Shown: positions 39,483 to 47,459 of the stretch, in pieces | Numbering within the stretch: position 1 is the first letter of the stretch | How the letters are laid out: each line of letters opens with the position of its first letter | IMG/VR virus record: IMGVR_UViG_3300031839_001380 | Span: 115,847-179,846 of that record | Strand: one strand, 5' to 3' | From: a virus | Length of the DNA stretch: 64,000 bases | Translations under genes and position numbers: made by a program | Notes under the pieces: generated by a model | Told to the model about the DNA's origin: nothing | What the model saw: the letters and a program-made list of their open reading frames with translations, nothing else | Database searches by the model: none

Positions 39483-41627
39483 ATGGATGCATACGAGAGA
39501 GGTCGCATGTTTCACGAGATCAAAGGCAAACTGGCACGATTGCTCGCTACTGAGAACCTAATTGTTGAGCATCGCGCTGTTGAGACTGCTCAGTTTGATG
39601 TAGTTCGTCGTGTACTAACTCTACCTAATTGGAAGATATCTTCAACTGATGTATATGATCTCTTGGTATCTCATGAGGTTGGTCATGCTCTATTCACAGA
39701 TCCTAGGAATTGGTCTGTAGAATTGGAATGGAGTGATGTACCTCAAACTTTTGTAAACATTACTGAGGATGCTCGCATTGAAAAGTTGATGAAGCGTAGG
39801 TATGCTGGGCTTTGTAAGACATTTTATCGTGGATATTCTGACCTTAACGATAGTGACTTCTTCGATATTGAAGGTCAGGATTTAGATAGGTTTTCTTTTG
39901 CTGATAGGATAAATTTGCATTTTAAACTTGGCACTCATGTCAATATCGAATTCTCCGAGAAAGAGATGGTAGTTGTTGATGCCGTTGAAAACGCTGAGAC
40001 TTTTGATGACGCTTTGATGGCAGCAAAGCTTTTAAATAATTTTGTGAATGACGAACCTTCCACCCCAGAAATCCAACCACAAGTGGGAAATACTACTAGT
40101 GAAGTTGAGCAAGAAGGTATGACGCATGAAGAGATGCTGGAAGAAGCAGAGAGTAGGGAAGAAGAGAATGAAAATACTGAGCAAGATAGTGAACAGTCCG
40201 ATGAAACTGAAACTGAAACTGAAACTGAAAGTGAAGATTTTGAGACCGTTGATGAACAAGAGCCTAAAACTGTTGAGGCATTTGAGAATCGTCTAAAGAA
40301 TCTTGCTGACATGGAAGTTCATGAAAATAATTATGTGACAATTCCTAAGATTGATTTGAAGCATACTGTTATTTCTTCTAAGGAAATTCATGAATATGCT
40401 GAGGGAGAATGGCAAAAGTGGTTTGAGGAGCGTAAAGAATACCACTCATACTATACTGATATTCTAGATCGTCAAGATAATGAATTTAATAAATTTAAGA
40501 AAGATTCAAACAAAGAAGTTAATTATTTGATTAAAGAATTTGAATGTAAGAAGTCTGCAGATTCTTATGCTCGTGCAACAACTAGTCGTACTGGAGTTCT
40601 GGATTGCACTAAACTGCATACCTACAAATACAATGAAGATCTTTTTAAAAAAGTTACTACTACTCCAGACGGTAAGAACCATGGATTGATTTTTGTTTTG
40701 GATTGGTCTGGATCTATGGCAAATTCTCTCATCCCAACTATTAAACAACTCTATAATTTGATCTGGTTCTGTCGTAAGGTAGGTATTCCTTATGATGTAT
40801 ATGCATTTACTTCTGAGTGGAATTATAAAGCGTGTCGTTTTTCTAGTATTGAAAAGAAAGAAGGTACGATATCTGTTAGTGATGAGTTTTCCATGCTCAA
40901 TCTTTTGACTAGTAGTGTAAATAATGCCACTGCTAATCGTCAAATGTTGAATGTTTGGAGACTTGCTAGCTCCTTTACAGATCACTCTGGGCTTTGTCCT
41001 GCTCGTTTATACTTATCAGGTACTCCTTTAAATGAAGCTATCATAACTCTTCATTATATTATTCCTGATTTTAAAAAAAGGAACAGAGTAGAAAAAATAA
41101 ATTGTGTTATTCTTACTGACGGTGAGGCACAAGTTCCCTCTCGGACTGTCATGATGAAGCGCAGTTGGGAATGTGATTATAGTGTTCGTAATCGTAGGAT
41201 TGGTGACAATACTATTCTTAGAAATCTCAAAACTGGAACGGTTCGTCCTCTCTCTTGGATCTACTCTCAGTTTACTAAGTGTATGTTGACTGACTTAAAA
41301 GAAACTTTCCCCAATACAAACTTTATTGGATTTCGTATTTTAGAACATGGTGGGTCTTACTCGGCAATGATTCGTCAGTATATCGATAGATGGGAAGATC
41401 AAGATAAAGCGATGCGTAGTTGGAAGAAAGAAAAAACCTTTACTATTAAAAATGCTGGATATGATTCTTATTTTGTTGTGGGCAATTCATCTCTTTCTAA
41501 TAGTACTGAGTTTGCTGTTAACGCTGGAGCATCAAAGGCAACCATCAAAAATGCTTTTAAAAAATCATTGTCTAGTAAAAAAATGAACAAGAGGATTTTA
41601 AATGAATTTATTTCTTTGGTAGCATGA
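39483..41627 (+). CDS. CobT-like VWA protein with N-terminal HExxH metallopeptidase motif
   Basis: 714 residues. HEVGH at 64-68 in LVSHEVGHALF is a zinc metallopeptidase-type motif. It is followed by an acidic low-complexity linker (about 205-260, repeated Glu-Thr pairs) and a C-terminal von Willebrand A domain with MIDAS DWSGSMANS (about 405) and LTDGEAQVP. VWA proteins of this layout partner MoxR/CobS AAA+ ATPases; the partner is the next gene. In cobalt chelatase the acidic linker and VWA form CobT, but CobT lacks the peptidase motif. Start ATG 39483 has AGGGG 7 bases upstream; ATG 39507 is a second possible start with AGAGAGG. Confidence 0.75.
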   Translation: MDAYERGRMFHEIKGKLARLLATENLIVEHRAVETAQFDVVRRVLTLPNWKISSTDVYDLLVSHEVGHALFTDPRNWSVELEWSDVPQTFVNITEDARIEKLMKRRYAGLCKTFYRGYSDLNDSDFFDIEGQDLDRFSFADRINLHFKLGTHVNIEFSEKEMVVVDAVENAETFDDALMAAKLLNNFVNDEPSTPEIQPQVGNTTSEVEQEGMTHEEMLEEAESREEENENTEQDSEQSDETETETETESEDFETVDEQEPKTVEAFENRLKNLADMEVHENNYVTIPKIDLKHTVISSKEIHEYAEGEWQKWFEERKEYHSYYTDILDRQDNEFNKFKKDSNKEVNYLIKEFECKKSADSYARATTSRTGVLDCTKLHTYKYNEDLFKKVTTTPDGKNHGLIFVLDWSGSMANSLIPTIKQLYNLIWFCRKVGIPYDVYAFTSEWNYKACRFSSIEKKEGTISVSDEFSMLNLLTSSVNNATANRQMLNVWRLASSFTDHSGLCPARLYLSGTPLNEAIITLHYIIPDFKKRNRVEKINCVILTDGEAQVPSRTVMMKRSWECDYSVRNRRIGDNTILRNLKTGTVRPLSWIYSQFTKCMLTDLKETFPNTNFIGFRILEHGGSYSAMIRQYIDRWEDQDKAMRSWKKEKTFTIKNAGYDSYFVVGNSSLSNSTEFAVNAGASKATIKNAFKKSLSSKKMNKRILNEFISLVA

Positions 41628-41655
41628 TTTACACTACGAGAGATCCAGTTGCCAG

Positions 41656-41699
41656 ACTGTCTACTCTGCCCCTGACTCTGCCCCACTCTGCCCTATAAT
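41656..41699 (+). promoter_or_regulatory. Promoter with three ACTCTGCCC direct repeats upstream of the CobS-like gene
   Basis: ACTCTGCCC occurs at 41663-41671, 41675-41683 and 41685-41693, directly abutting TATAAT (41694-41699), 24 bases before the ATG at 41723. CTGACT 16 bases upstream of the -10 is a weak -35. The preceding ACTGTCTACT (41656-41665) resembles ACTGTCCACT (39451-39460) before the VWA gene. Likely an operator for an activator or repressor. Confidence 0.5.
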
Positions 41700-41722
41700 A
41701 ACTACATCAACAAACAAAGCAA

Positions 41723-42811
41723 ATGACTCGTCCTTCTCAAGTCGATATGATCCAACTGTTCTCCTACATCGAGAACAACTATGGTACTGAAGTTGGAACT
41801 GATGCCATCAAGGCATCTGCTGATCACATGGGTTATTCTTATGCTACTATCTGTAACCGTATGGAACCATATAAGTCTGGTCGTGGAAAATGGAACTTGA
41901 CTATTCAAGAAAAACTTGAAGAAACTTACACTGCACCATCAGCTCCTCCTTCTTTGGAAACTCAAAATCTTATTCCCCCCAAAGATCCTCAATATATTCC
42001 CTTTGGTAACTTTTCTGATGTGAAGAAAATTATCAAATCAGGTGAATTCTATCCTTGCTTTATCACAGGACTCTCTGGCAATGGTAAGACACTCTCTGTT
42101 GAACAAGCATGTGCTTCTCTAAATAGAGAACTCATTCGTGTTAACATCACAATTGAGACTGACGAAGATGATCTTATTGGTGGGTTTCGTCTTGTTAATG
42201 GCGAAACTGTCTGGCATAATGGACCTGTCGTGGAGGCTCTTTCACGGGGAGCTGTGTTGCTTCTAGATGAAGTTGACCTTGCATCTAACAAAATCTTGTG
42301 TCTTCAATCAATCCTAGAAGGTAAGGGTGTCTTCTTGAAGAAGATTGGTAAGTATGTTCAACCTGTAAACGGATTCAATGTAATAGCTACTGCCAACACT
42401 AAAGGTAAGGGATCTGAAGATGGTCGTTTTATTGGTACTAATGTATTGAATGAAGCATTTCTTGAAAGGTTCCCTGTAACCTTTGAGCAGTCTTATCCTC
42501 CCTCCACGGTAGAGCAGAAGATTCTTACAGCACTCTGTAGTGATAATGACTTCTGTAAGCGTCTCTGTGACTGGGCGGACATTATCCGTAAGACCTTCTA
42601 TGATGGGGGTATTGAGGAGGTTATTTCTACCCGCCGTTTGGTTCATATTGCCCGTGCTTATTCTATCTGGAATGATAAGCAGAAAGCTATTGAAGTTTGT
42701 GTGAATCGTTTTGATGATGAGACAAAACAAGCATTCCTAGAACTCTATGACAAAGTTGATGCTGACTTTGATTTGACCGCTACTGAGGAAAAGACATATG
42801 CCGATTCTTAA
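41723..42811 (+). CDS. cobS: CobS/MoxR-type AAA+ ATPase
   Basis: 362 residues. Walker A FITGLSGNGKTLSVEQA (about 114-125), Walker B GAVLLLDEVDLAS (about 175-186), sensor FNVIATANTKGKG and arginine-finger region FLERFPVTFEQSYP. The N-terminal ~85 residues are a small helical domain plus Pro-rich linker. Cyanophage cobS is usually described as a cobalt-chelatase subunit gene; the neighbouring VWA/peptidase instead suggests a MoxR-VWA remodelling pair. Overlaps the oxygenase gene by 14 bases. Confidence 0.85.
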   Translation: MTRPSQVDMIQLFSYIENNYGTEVGTDAIKASADHMGYSYATICNRMEPYKSGRGKWNLTIQEKLEETYTAPSAPPSLETQNLIPPKDPQYIPFGNFSDVKKIIKSGEFYPCFITGLSGNGKTLSVEQACASLNRELIRVNITIETDEDDLIGGFRLVNGETVWHNGPVVEALSRGAVLLLDEVDLASNKILCLQSILEGKGVFLKKIGKYVQPVNGFNVIATANTKGKGSEDGRFIGTNVLNEAFLERFPVTFEQSYPPSTVEQKILTALCSDNDFCKRLCDWADIIRKTFYDGGIEEVISTRRLVHIARAYSIWNDKQKAIEVCVNRFDDETKQAFLELYDKVDADFDLTATEEKTYADS

Positions 42812-43370
42812 TCTATTTGCTTCTCCCATATACCACAATCAAATTTCTGACGAGTTTCTTCTTTATCTTCAAGAGGTTGCTCGTCAATGTGAAGATGGTG
42901 AAAGTGTTGGTTATGATCTTGCTGGAAACATTGACTCTCAAAAACATGCAGTAGTTGATCCAAAAAAATTTACAGATGAGATCTATCTCCATGTTATAGA
43001 ATACCTGAATGTTGAATCAGTATCATTTAATCTTGGTACTGGGCCTTGGATTAACTACATGAAAAGGCATGAATTTAATCCATTGCATACTCATGATGGT
43101 ATGTTGAGTGCAGTTATTTTTATTGATGTACCAGAAGAAATTGAAAAAGAAAAAACTGAATGGGAAGGTAGAACTAATTGTTTTTCCGCTGGAGCTCTTG
43201 AGTTTGTTCATGCAAAATCGTTTATGAATAATGGGCATGCTAAAGTAATTCCAAAAACTGGAGACATGTATATTTTTCCTGCAAATATGCCTCATACTGT
43301 CTATCCTTTTTCCAGTGATGTAACTAGAATCTCAATGAGTTTTAATGTATTCAACTTGCAATTTAACTAA
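42798..43370 (+). CDS. 2OG-Fe(II) oxygenase-like protein (PF13759 type)
   Basis: 190 residues. Begins PILNLFASPIYHNQISDEF, the typical opening of this cyanophage family. EFNPLHTHDGMLSAVIFID holds the first His ligands and FPANMPHTVYPFSSDVTRIS the distal His and the 2-OG Arg. A loop insert after the first strand pair is strongly charged (EEIEKEKTEWEGR). Substrate unknown. Confidence 0.7.
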   Translation: MPILNLFASPIYHNQISDEFLLYLQEVARQCEDGESVGYDLAGNIDSQKHAVVDPKKFTDEIYLHVIEYLNVESVSFNLGTGPWINYMKRHEFNPLHTHDGMLSAVIFIDVPEEIEKEKTEWEGRTNCFSAGALEFVHAKSFMNNGHAKVIPKTGDMYIFPANMPHTVYPFSSDVTRISMSFNVFNLQFN

Positions 43371-43382
43371 GAAGGTGCTACA

Positions 43383-43877
43383 ATGACTTCATGGTCTTTC
43401 CTATATGATGAAATGTACGGTCCAGATGATGAGCTTGAATGGGTAAAACAAAATGGTGGGTTTGAATATACCCCAGAAAACAGTAATTATGAACTGACTG
43501 CAGATGGGTTTACTTGGCCTAAGCAAAACGATGAGGTTGAAAAACCTAAACAATATAAGAAGGTTGATCCTAAACAGTATAAGAGTGTTTATAAGTATGA
43601 CGAAGACAAAATTCTTGAAGAGGTAAAAGAATACATCAGTGGCACATATCGTGCTCACTACAATGCTTCCAACGGCATTCAGACACTTGATCTGATTGAA
43701 TCCTGTGGAGACGGTGCTGCGTTCTGTCGTGGCAACATTCTTAAGTATGCATCCCGTTACAACAAGAAGGGATCTGCTAGAATGGACATCAAGAAGATCA
43801 TCCATTATGCTGTTCTTCTCTATCACTTTTATGGCTTAGACCAGGAGACTATCGAGCGTGGATATGAAACTTTCTGA
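43383..43877 (+). CDS. DUF3310 domain protein
   Basis: 164 residues. The C-terminal ~75 match DUF3310, a nucleotide-metabolism-associated phage domain: ASNGIQTLDLIESCGDG, FCRGNILKYASRYNKKG, DIKKIIHYAVLLYHFY. The N-terminal 80 residues are charged and probably flexible (repeated KPKQYKKVDPKQYK). Starts after an AGAAGG sequence; overlaps gp45 by 14 bases, so co-expressed with the clamp. Confidence 0.75.
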   Translation: MTSWSFLYDEMYGPDDELEWVKQNGGFEYTPENSNYELTADGFTWPKQNDEVEKPKQYKKVDPKQYKSVYKYDEDKILEEVKEYISGTYRAHYNASNGIQTLDLIESCGDGAAFCRGNILKYASRYNKKGSARMDIKKIIHYAVLLYHFYGLDQETIERGYETF

Positions 43878-44535
43878 TAAAACTATTGATTTGCTTGAGA
43901 ACTTTTCTTCTATCAACCAGTCTATTTTGGTAAAGAAGGGATCTAAGCTCCGTACTATTTCTGTAATGAAGAACATTCTCGCAGAAGCAGAAGTTGACGA
44001 AAACTTTGAAAAGGACTTTGGTATCTATGATCTACCTCAGTTTTTGAACGGTGTGGGTCTTATGAATGATCCTGACATTGATCTCAAGCACGATTCTTAC
44101 ATGATCATCCGTGAAGGTAAGAGCACTAAGGTTAAGTTTGCTTTTGCCGATCCTGATGTCATTATCACTCCTCCTGATAAAGAAATCTCTCTTCCTAGTA
44201 TTGATGTTCGTTTTCAATTGGAATCGTCACAACTTGCTAAGCTTCTGAAAGCATCTTCTGTTTATCAACTACCTGACTTAGCTGCTGTTGGTGATGGTGA
44301 AAGTATTACCCTGACAGTTCGTGACAAGAAGAATGATAACTCTAATGAGTTTGCTCTAATTGTAGGCAAGACTGACAAAACTTTTGAGTTTAACTTTAAG
44401 ATTGAGAACATCAAACTGATCCCTGGATCTTATGATGTTGTGATCTCAAAGAAACTTCTTTCTAAGTTCACAAATTCTAGTTACAACCTTGATTACTTCA
44501 TCGCACTGGAACCAGATTCAGCCTACGAAGGTTGA
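43864..44535 (+). CDS. gp45: Sliding clamp gp45
   Basis: 223 residues from ATG 43864 (T4 228); an in-frame GTG at 43858 is an alternative. Trimeric processivity clamp for gp43 and activator of gp55-dependent late transcription. Recognised from MKLSDKTIDLLENFSSINQS, ILVKKGSKLRTISVMKNILA, YDLPQFLNGVGLMNDPDID, FQLESSQLAKLLKASSVYQL and DYFIALEPDSAYEG. Lies upstream of gp44/gp62 as in T4, with two small genes and an oxygenase between. Confidence 0.95.
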   Translation: MKLSDKTIDLLENFSSINQSILVKKGSKLRTISVMKNILAEAEVDENFEKDFGIYDLPQFLNGVGLMNDPDIDLKHDSYMIIREGKSTKVKFAFADPDVIITPPDKEISLPSIDVRFQLESSQLAKLLKASSVYQLPDLAAVGDGESITLTVRDKKNDNSNEFALIVGKTDKTFEFNFKIENIKLIPGSYDVVISKKLLSKFTNSSYNLDYFIALEPDSAYEG

Positions 44536-45037
44536 TCTGTTTAATATCTCTGTAATTCAATATTTTATTAGAGAGTGGGAACAGGTTAAGGAGAGCATTC
44601 TCCTTTCCATCCCTTCTTCAAATGATGCAGAAAAGCATATTGGATTTACAGATTATTTTGAAAAGAACGATGCTAAGTATAAGGAAAATATTTTTAAAAT
44701 ATTAGAACCATACCTACAAGAATTCTGTAAGACATCACTTTATAAATTTACTGGCATCTCTAATATGTGGTGTCAGAGGTATAACGCAAGAGATTATCAT
44801 GTCCCCCATGATCATGGGGCTCTAGGATACTCTTGTGTTTTTTATGCTAAAATGTCAGAGGAACACTCAGGCACTCTTTTCTTTTCTCCTTTCAATGATG
44901 AGACTGGAACTCATGCATGCAATTCCGTTGCATGTAAAGAAGGTGATTTAATAATCTTCCCTTCTAACCTGATGCACATGGCTCCTCCACATGATAGTAT
45001 AGAAGAAAGGGTCATTATCTCGTTTAATTTGGTATGA
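44489..45037 (+). CDS. 2OG-Fe(II) oxygenase-like protein with no ATG start
   Basis: About 170-182 residues. YHVPHDHGALGYSCVFYAKM and FPSNLMHMAPPHDSIEERVI (distal His and Arg) give the iron and 2-OG ligands of the PF13759-like family. The reading frame contains no ATG before residue ~92; homologues of this family typically begin near the VDLFNISVIQYF stretch (44528 on). Initiation is thus by TTG 44489 or another non-ATG codon, overlapping the gp45 end in another frame. ATGA-coupled to the next gene. Confidence 0.65.
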   Translation: MITSSHWNQIQPTKVDLFNISVIQYFIREWEQVKESILLSIPSSNDAEKHIGFTDYFEKNDAKYKENIFKILEPYLQEFCKTSLYKFTGISNMWCQRYNARDYHVPHDHGALGYSCVFYAKMSEEHSGTLFFSPFNDETGTHACNSVACKEGDLIIFPSNLMHMAPPHDSIEERVIISFNLV

Positions 45038-45546
45038 ATATCTTTGTTACGGATGAATCTCCTCACAAGTCTGCTGAGGTTCTACCCGACAAGCACATTG
45101 TCAAGATGCCCTTAGAGACCTGTCAGATGCTCGCTATAGTCGCCTCAGACAAGTGGGGACATGGTTATGGTACATTGCCTAAGAAAGATGGCACACCCTA
45201 TGCTACGGACAAGGGAGCGTTTCGTAATCACCCATGTACTATCTGGGCTAATGAGACTGTAGAAAATTCTAGATGGTTGCTTACTCACGGTATTGCATTA
45301 TGTGAAGAGTATTTCAATCGGTATGGAAAAAACCATAGCTGCTTTAAGACTCTCCTTGCTGCTGATGAGATTATTCCTTGTGTGAAATGGGCTGGTCACA
45401 CTCCTTTCGTTCGCGCAATGCCTGAAGAGTTTAAGTTTGATGATAGTATCACTACCATCGAAGCATACAAGATGTATATTGCATCTAAACCCTGGGTGTG
45501 CGATAATTATATTCGTCTCCCCAACCGCAAACCTGAGTGGGTGTAA
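45034..45546 (+). CDS. Conserved phage protein, possible pyrimidine-dimer-glycosylase-like fold
   Basis: 170 residues. MNIFVTDESPHKSAEVLPDK, HIVKMPLETCQMLAIV, NHPCTIWANETVENSRWLL and TPFVRAMPEEFKFDD are conserved in a family widespread in T4-like phages. The opening D-x-x-P-x-x-S-A-x-x-L-x-D-K-H-x-x-K-x-x-x-E-x-x-Q resembles the PF03013-type arrangement by eye. Treat the glycosylase link as a hypothesis. Confidence 0.55.
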   Translation: MNIFVTDESPHKSAEVLPDKHIVKMPLETCQMLAIVASDKWGHGYGTLPKKDGTPYATDKGAFRNHPCTIWANETVENSRWLLTHGIALCEEYFNRYGKNHSCFKTLLAADEIIPCVKWAGHTPFVRAMPEEFKFDDSITTIEAYKMYIASKPWVCDNYIRLPNRKPEWV

Positions 45547-45695
45547 TGAAAACTACTTTGACCGTTGATGAAAACGGAATTCTAACATTCCCCGAAAAGT
45601 TTCTTGAAGAGCTTGGATGGAAAGAGGGGGATTTGTTAGAATGGATTCCTAATGATGACAACTCATTTACTTTGGTGAAAAAAGAACATGCGTAA
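45546..45695 (+). CDS. AbrB/MazE-type swapped-hairpin protein (49 aa)
   Basis: TAATG-coupled to the preceding gene and overlapping gp44 by 8 bases. Product MKTTLTVDENGILTFPEKFL then EELGWKEGDLLEWIP, the strand-turn-strand-helix-G-W-x-x-G-D pattern of SpoVT/AbrB domains: (V/I)-D-x-x-G-I-L-x-x-P at the start and L-G-W-x-x-G-D after. These bind DNA as dimers. Possible autoregulator of the clamp/clamp-loader operon. Confidence 0.65.
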   Translation: MKTTLTVDENGILTFPEKFLEELGWKEGDLLEWIPNDDNSFTLVKKEHA

Positions 45696-46632
45696 TGAAT
45701 TTCTTTGGGTCGAAAAATATCGTCCTAAAACTATTGATGAGTGTATCCTTCCTGAGTCTACTAAAAAAACTTTCAGTGAGTTTCTTAAGCAGGGTGAGAT
45801 TCCTAATCTTCTTCTTGCTGGCCCTGCTGGTTGTGGTAAAACTACTATAGCTCGTGCTCTGTGCGAGCAACTTAATTGTGACTACATAATTATAAATGGA
45901 TCAGATGAAGGAAGATTTCTTGACACGGTGCGGAATCAAGCAAAGAACTTTGCTTCGACCGTATCACTTTCGTCAGATGCTAACCACAAAGTCATCATCA
46001 TTGACGAAGCTGATAACACAACCCATGATGTACAGCTCCTCTTACGGGCAAACATTGAGGCATTTTATAACAATTGCAGATTCATCTTCACCTGTAACTA
46101 CAAAAACAAACTCATCGAACCACTCCACTCCAGATGTGCAGTCATTGAGTTTGGAATTACAGGAAGCAAAAAACCAGCAATTGCAGCAGAATTCTTCAAC
46201 CGTCTCAGGACTATACTTGAGACAGAAAATGTTGACTATGATCAAAAGGTTCTTCTAGAACTTATTAACAAGCACTTCCCCGATTGGCGTCGTGTATTAA
46301 ATGAGTGTCAAAGATACTCTGTTGGTGGTAAAATTGACTCAGCTATCCTTGCTGAATTTGGAGATGTAAAAGTAAATGACCTTATTCAAAAACTTAAGAA
46401 CAAAGATTTTCCGGCGGTTAGGAAGTGGGTCGTTTCTAATCTGGACAACGATTCTAGTGTACTTCTTCGTCGTGTGTATGACGCTCTTGTTCCATCCTTG
46501 GACGGTCCTAGCATTGCTGCTGCTGTGCTCATTATTGCTAAGTATCAATATCAAATTGCGTTCGTAGCTGATCAGGAGATTAATCTTCTCGCAGCATTAA
46601 CTGAAATTATGGTGGAATGTACATTTAAATGA
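45688..46632 (+). CDS. gp44: Clamp loader large subunit gp44
   Basis: 314 residues (T4 319). AAA+ ATPase of the gp44/gp62 clamp loader. FLWVEKYRPKTIDECILPES is the family N-terminus. Walker A LAGPAGCGKTTIARAL (about 44-56), Walker B KVIIIDEADNT (about 104), arginine finger SRCAVIEFG. The downstream half is the collar domain. Start overlaps the AbrB-like gene; the stop overlaps the dam start (ATGA). Confidence 0.96.
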   Translation: MRNEFLWVEKYRPKTIDECILPESTKKTFSEFLKQGEIPNLLLAGPAGCGKTTIARALCEQLNCDYIIINGSDEGRFLDTVRNQAKNFASTVSLSSDANHKVIIIDEADNTTHDVQLLLRANIEAFYNNCRFIFTCNYKNKLIEPLHSRCAVIEFGITGSKKPAIAAEFFNRLRTILETENVDYDQKVLLELINKHFPDWRRVLNECQRYSVGGKIDSAILAEFGDVKVNDLIQKLKNKDFPAVRKWVVSNLDNDSSVLLRRVYDALVPSLDGPSIAAAVLIIAKYQYQIAFVADQEINLLAALTEIMVECTFK

Positions 46633-47459
46633 AAGCCTATAAAACTCCATTAAGATACCCTGGTGGTAAATCTAGAGCAGTGCAAAAATTGTTTGCATAT
46701 CTGCCAGATAAATCATACGATGAGTTTCGTGAACCTTTTTTAGGAGGTGGATCTGTTGCTATTGAATGGACTAAGAGATATCCTAACACTACAGTATGGG
46801 TTAGTGATCTTTATGAGCCTCTGGTAAACTTCTGGCAACATCTACAGTCATCTGGTATTGAGATGCGTAATGAGTTGAATCAACTCAAGCATCGTCATGT
46901 TGACCATGCTAGTGCAAAGTCTTTGTTTCTTGAATCAAAGGATTATCTCAATGATGGGAAAGATAACTTTCATCGGGCTGTTAGTTTTTATATCATAAAT
47001 AAATGTTCCTTCAGTGGTCTTACTGAATCATCTTCTTTCTCAAAACAAGCTTCTGATAGTAATTTTAGTTTCAGAGGTATTGATAAACTTCCAGTATTTT
47101 CTGAACTAATTAAGGACTGGTCTATCACAAATCATCCCTATGATTATCTTATGGATGAGAGTTCTGAGAGAGATATATTCATGTATCTAGATCCACCATA
47201 CGAAATTAAGGATCATCTCTATGGAAAAAAAGGATCAATGCATAAAGGATTTGACCATGACAAGTTCGCTTCGGATTGCAATTGCAATTCATTTGACTCT
47301 CTTGTCAGTTACAATTCTAGTCAGCTTATTAAGCACCGTTTCAAAGACTGGAATGCTGCAGAGTTTGATTTGACTTATACTATGCGTTCTGTTGGTGAGT
47401 ACATGAAGGAACAGCAAGATCGTAAAGAATTAGTTCTCATGAATTATGAGTTAAGATAA
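46629..47459 (+). CDS. dam: D12-class DNA adenine N6-methyltransferase
   Basis: 276 residues. LRYPGGKSRAVQKL (SAM-binding start, about 8-20), EPFLGGGSVAIEWT (about 34), and catalytic YLDPPYE (about 193). Methylates adenine in a short DNA target, likely GATC by family habit but not provable here. Would mask phage DNA from restriction or mark it for replication control. Sits between gp44 and gp62, where T4 has no gene. Coupled on both sides. Confidence 0.9.
   Translation: MKAYKTPLRYPGGKSRAVQKLFAYLPDKSYDEFREPFLGGGSVAIEWTKRYPNTTVWVSDLYEPLVNFWQHLQSSGIEMRNELNQLKHRHVDHASAKSLFLESKDYLNDGKDNFHRAVSFYIINKCSFSGLTESSSFSKQASDSNFSFRGIDKLPVFSELIKDWSITNHPYDYLMDESSERDIFMYLDPPYEIKDHLYGKKGSMHKGFDHDKFASDCNCNSFDSLVSYNSSQLIKHRFKDWNAAEFDLTYTMRSVGEYMKEQQDRKELVLMNYELR

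Noticed and set aside
39479-39484. TATAAT at the start of the VWA gene
   Set aside because: It overlaps the ATG at 39483, so a transcript from it would lack the start codon with the better ribosome-binding site; no -35 at 17 bases.
40200-40235. GAAACT tandem repeat
   Set aside because: Simple Glu-Thr codon repeat inside the acidic linker of the VWA protein; no sign of a separate element.
40506-40985. 159-residue minus-strand frame in the VWA gene
   Set aside because: All recognisable genes are on the plus strand; this frame has no motif and lies opposite a well-supported domain.
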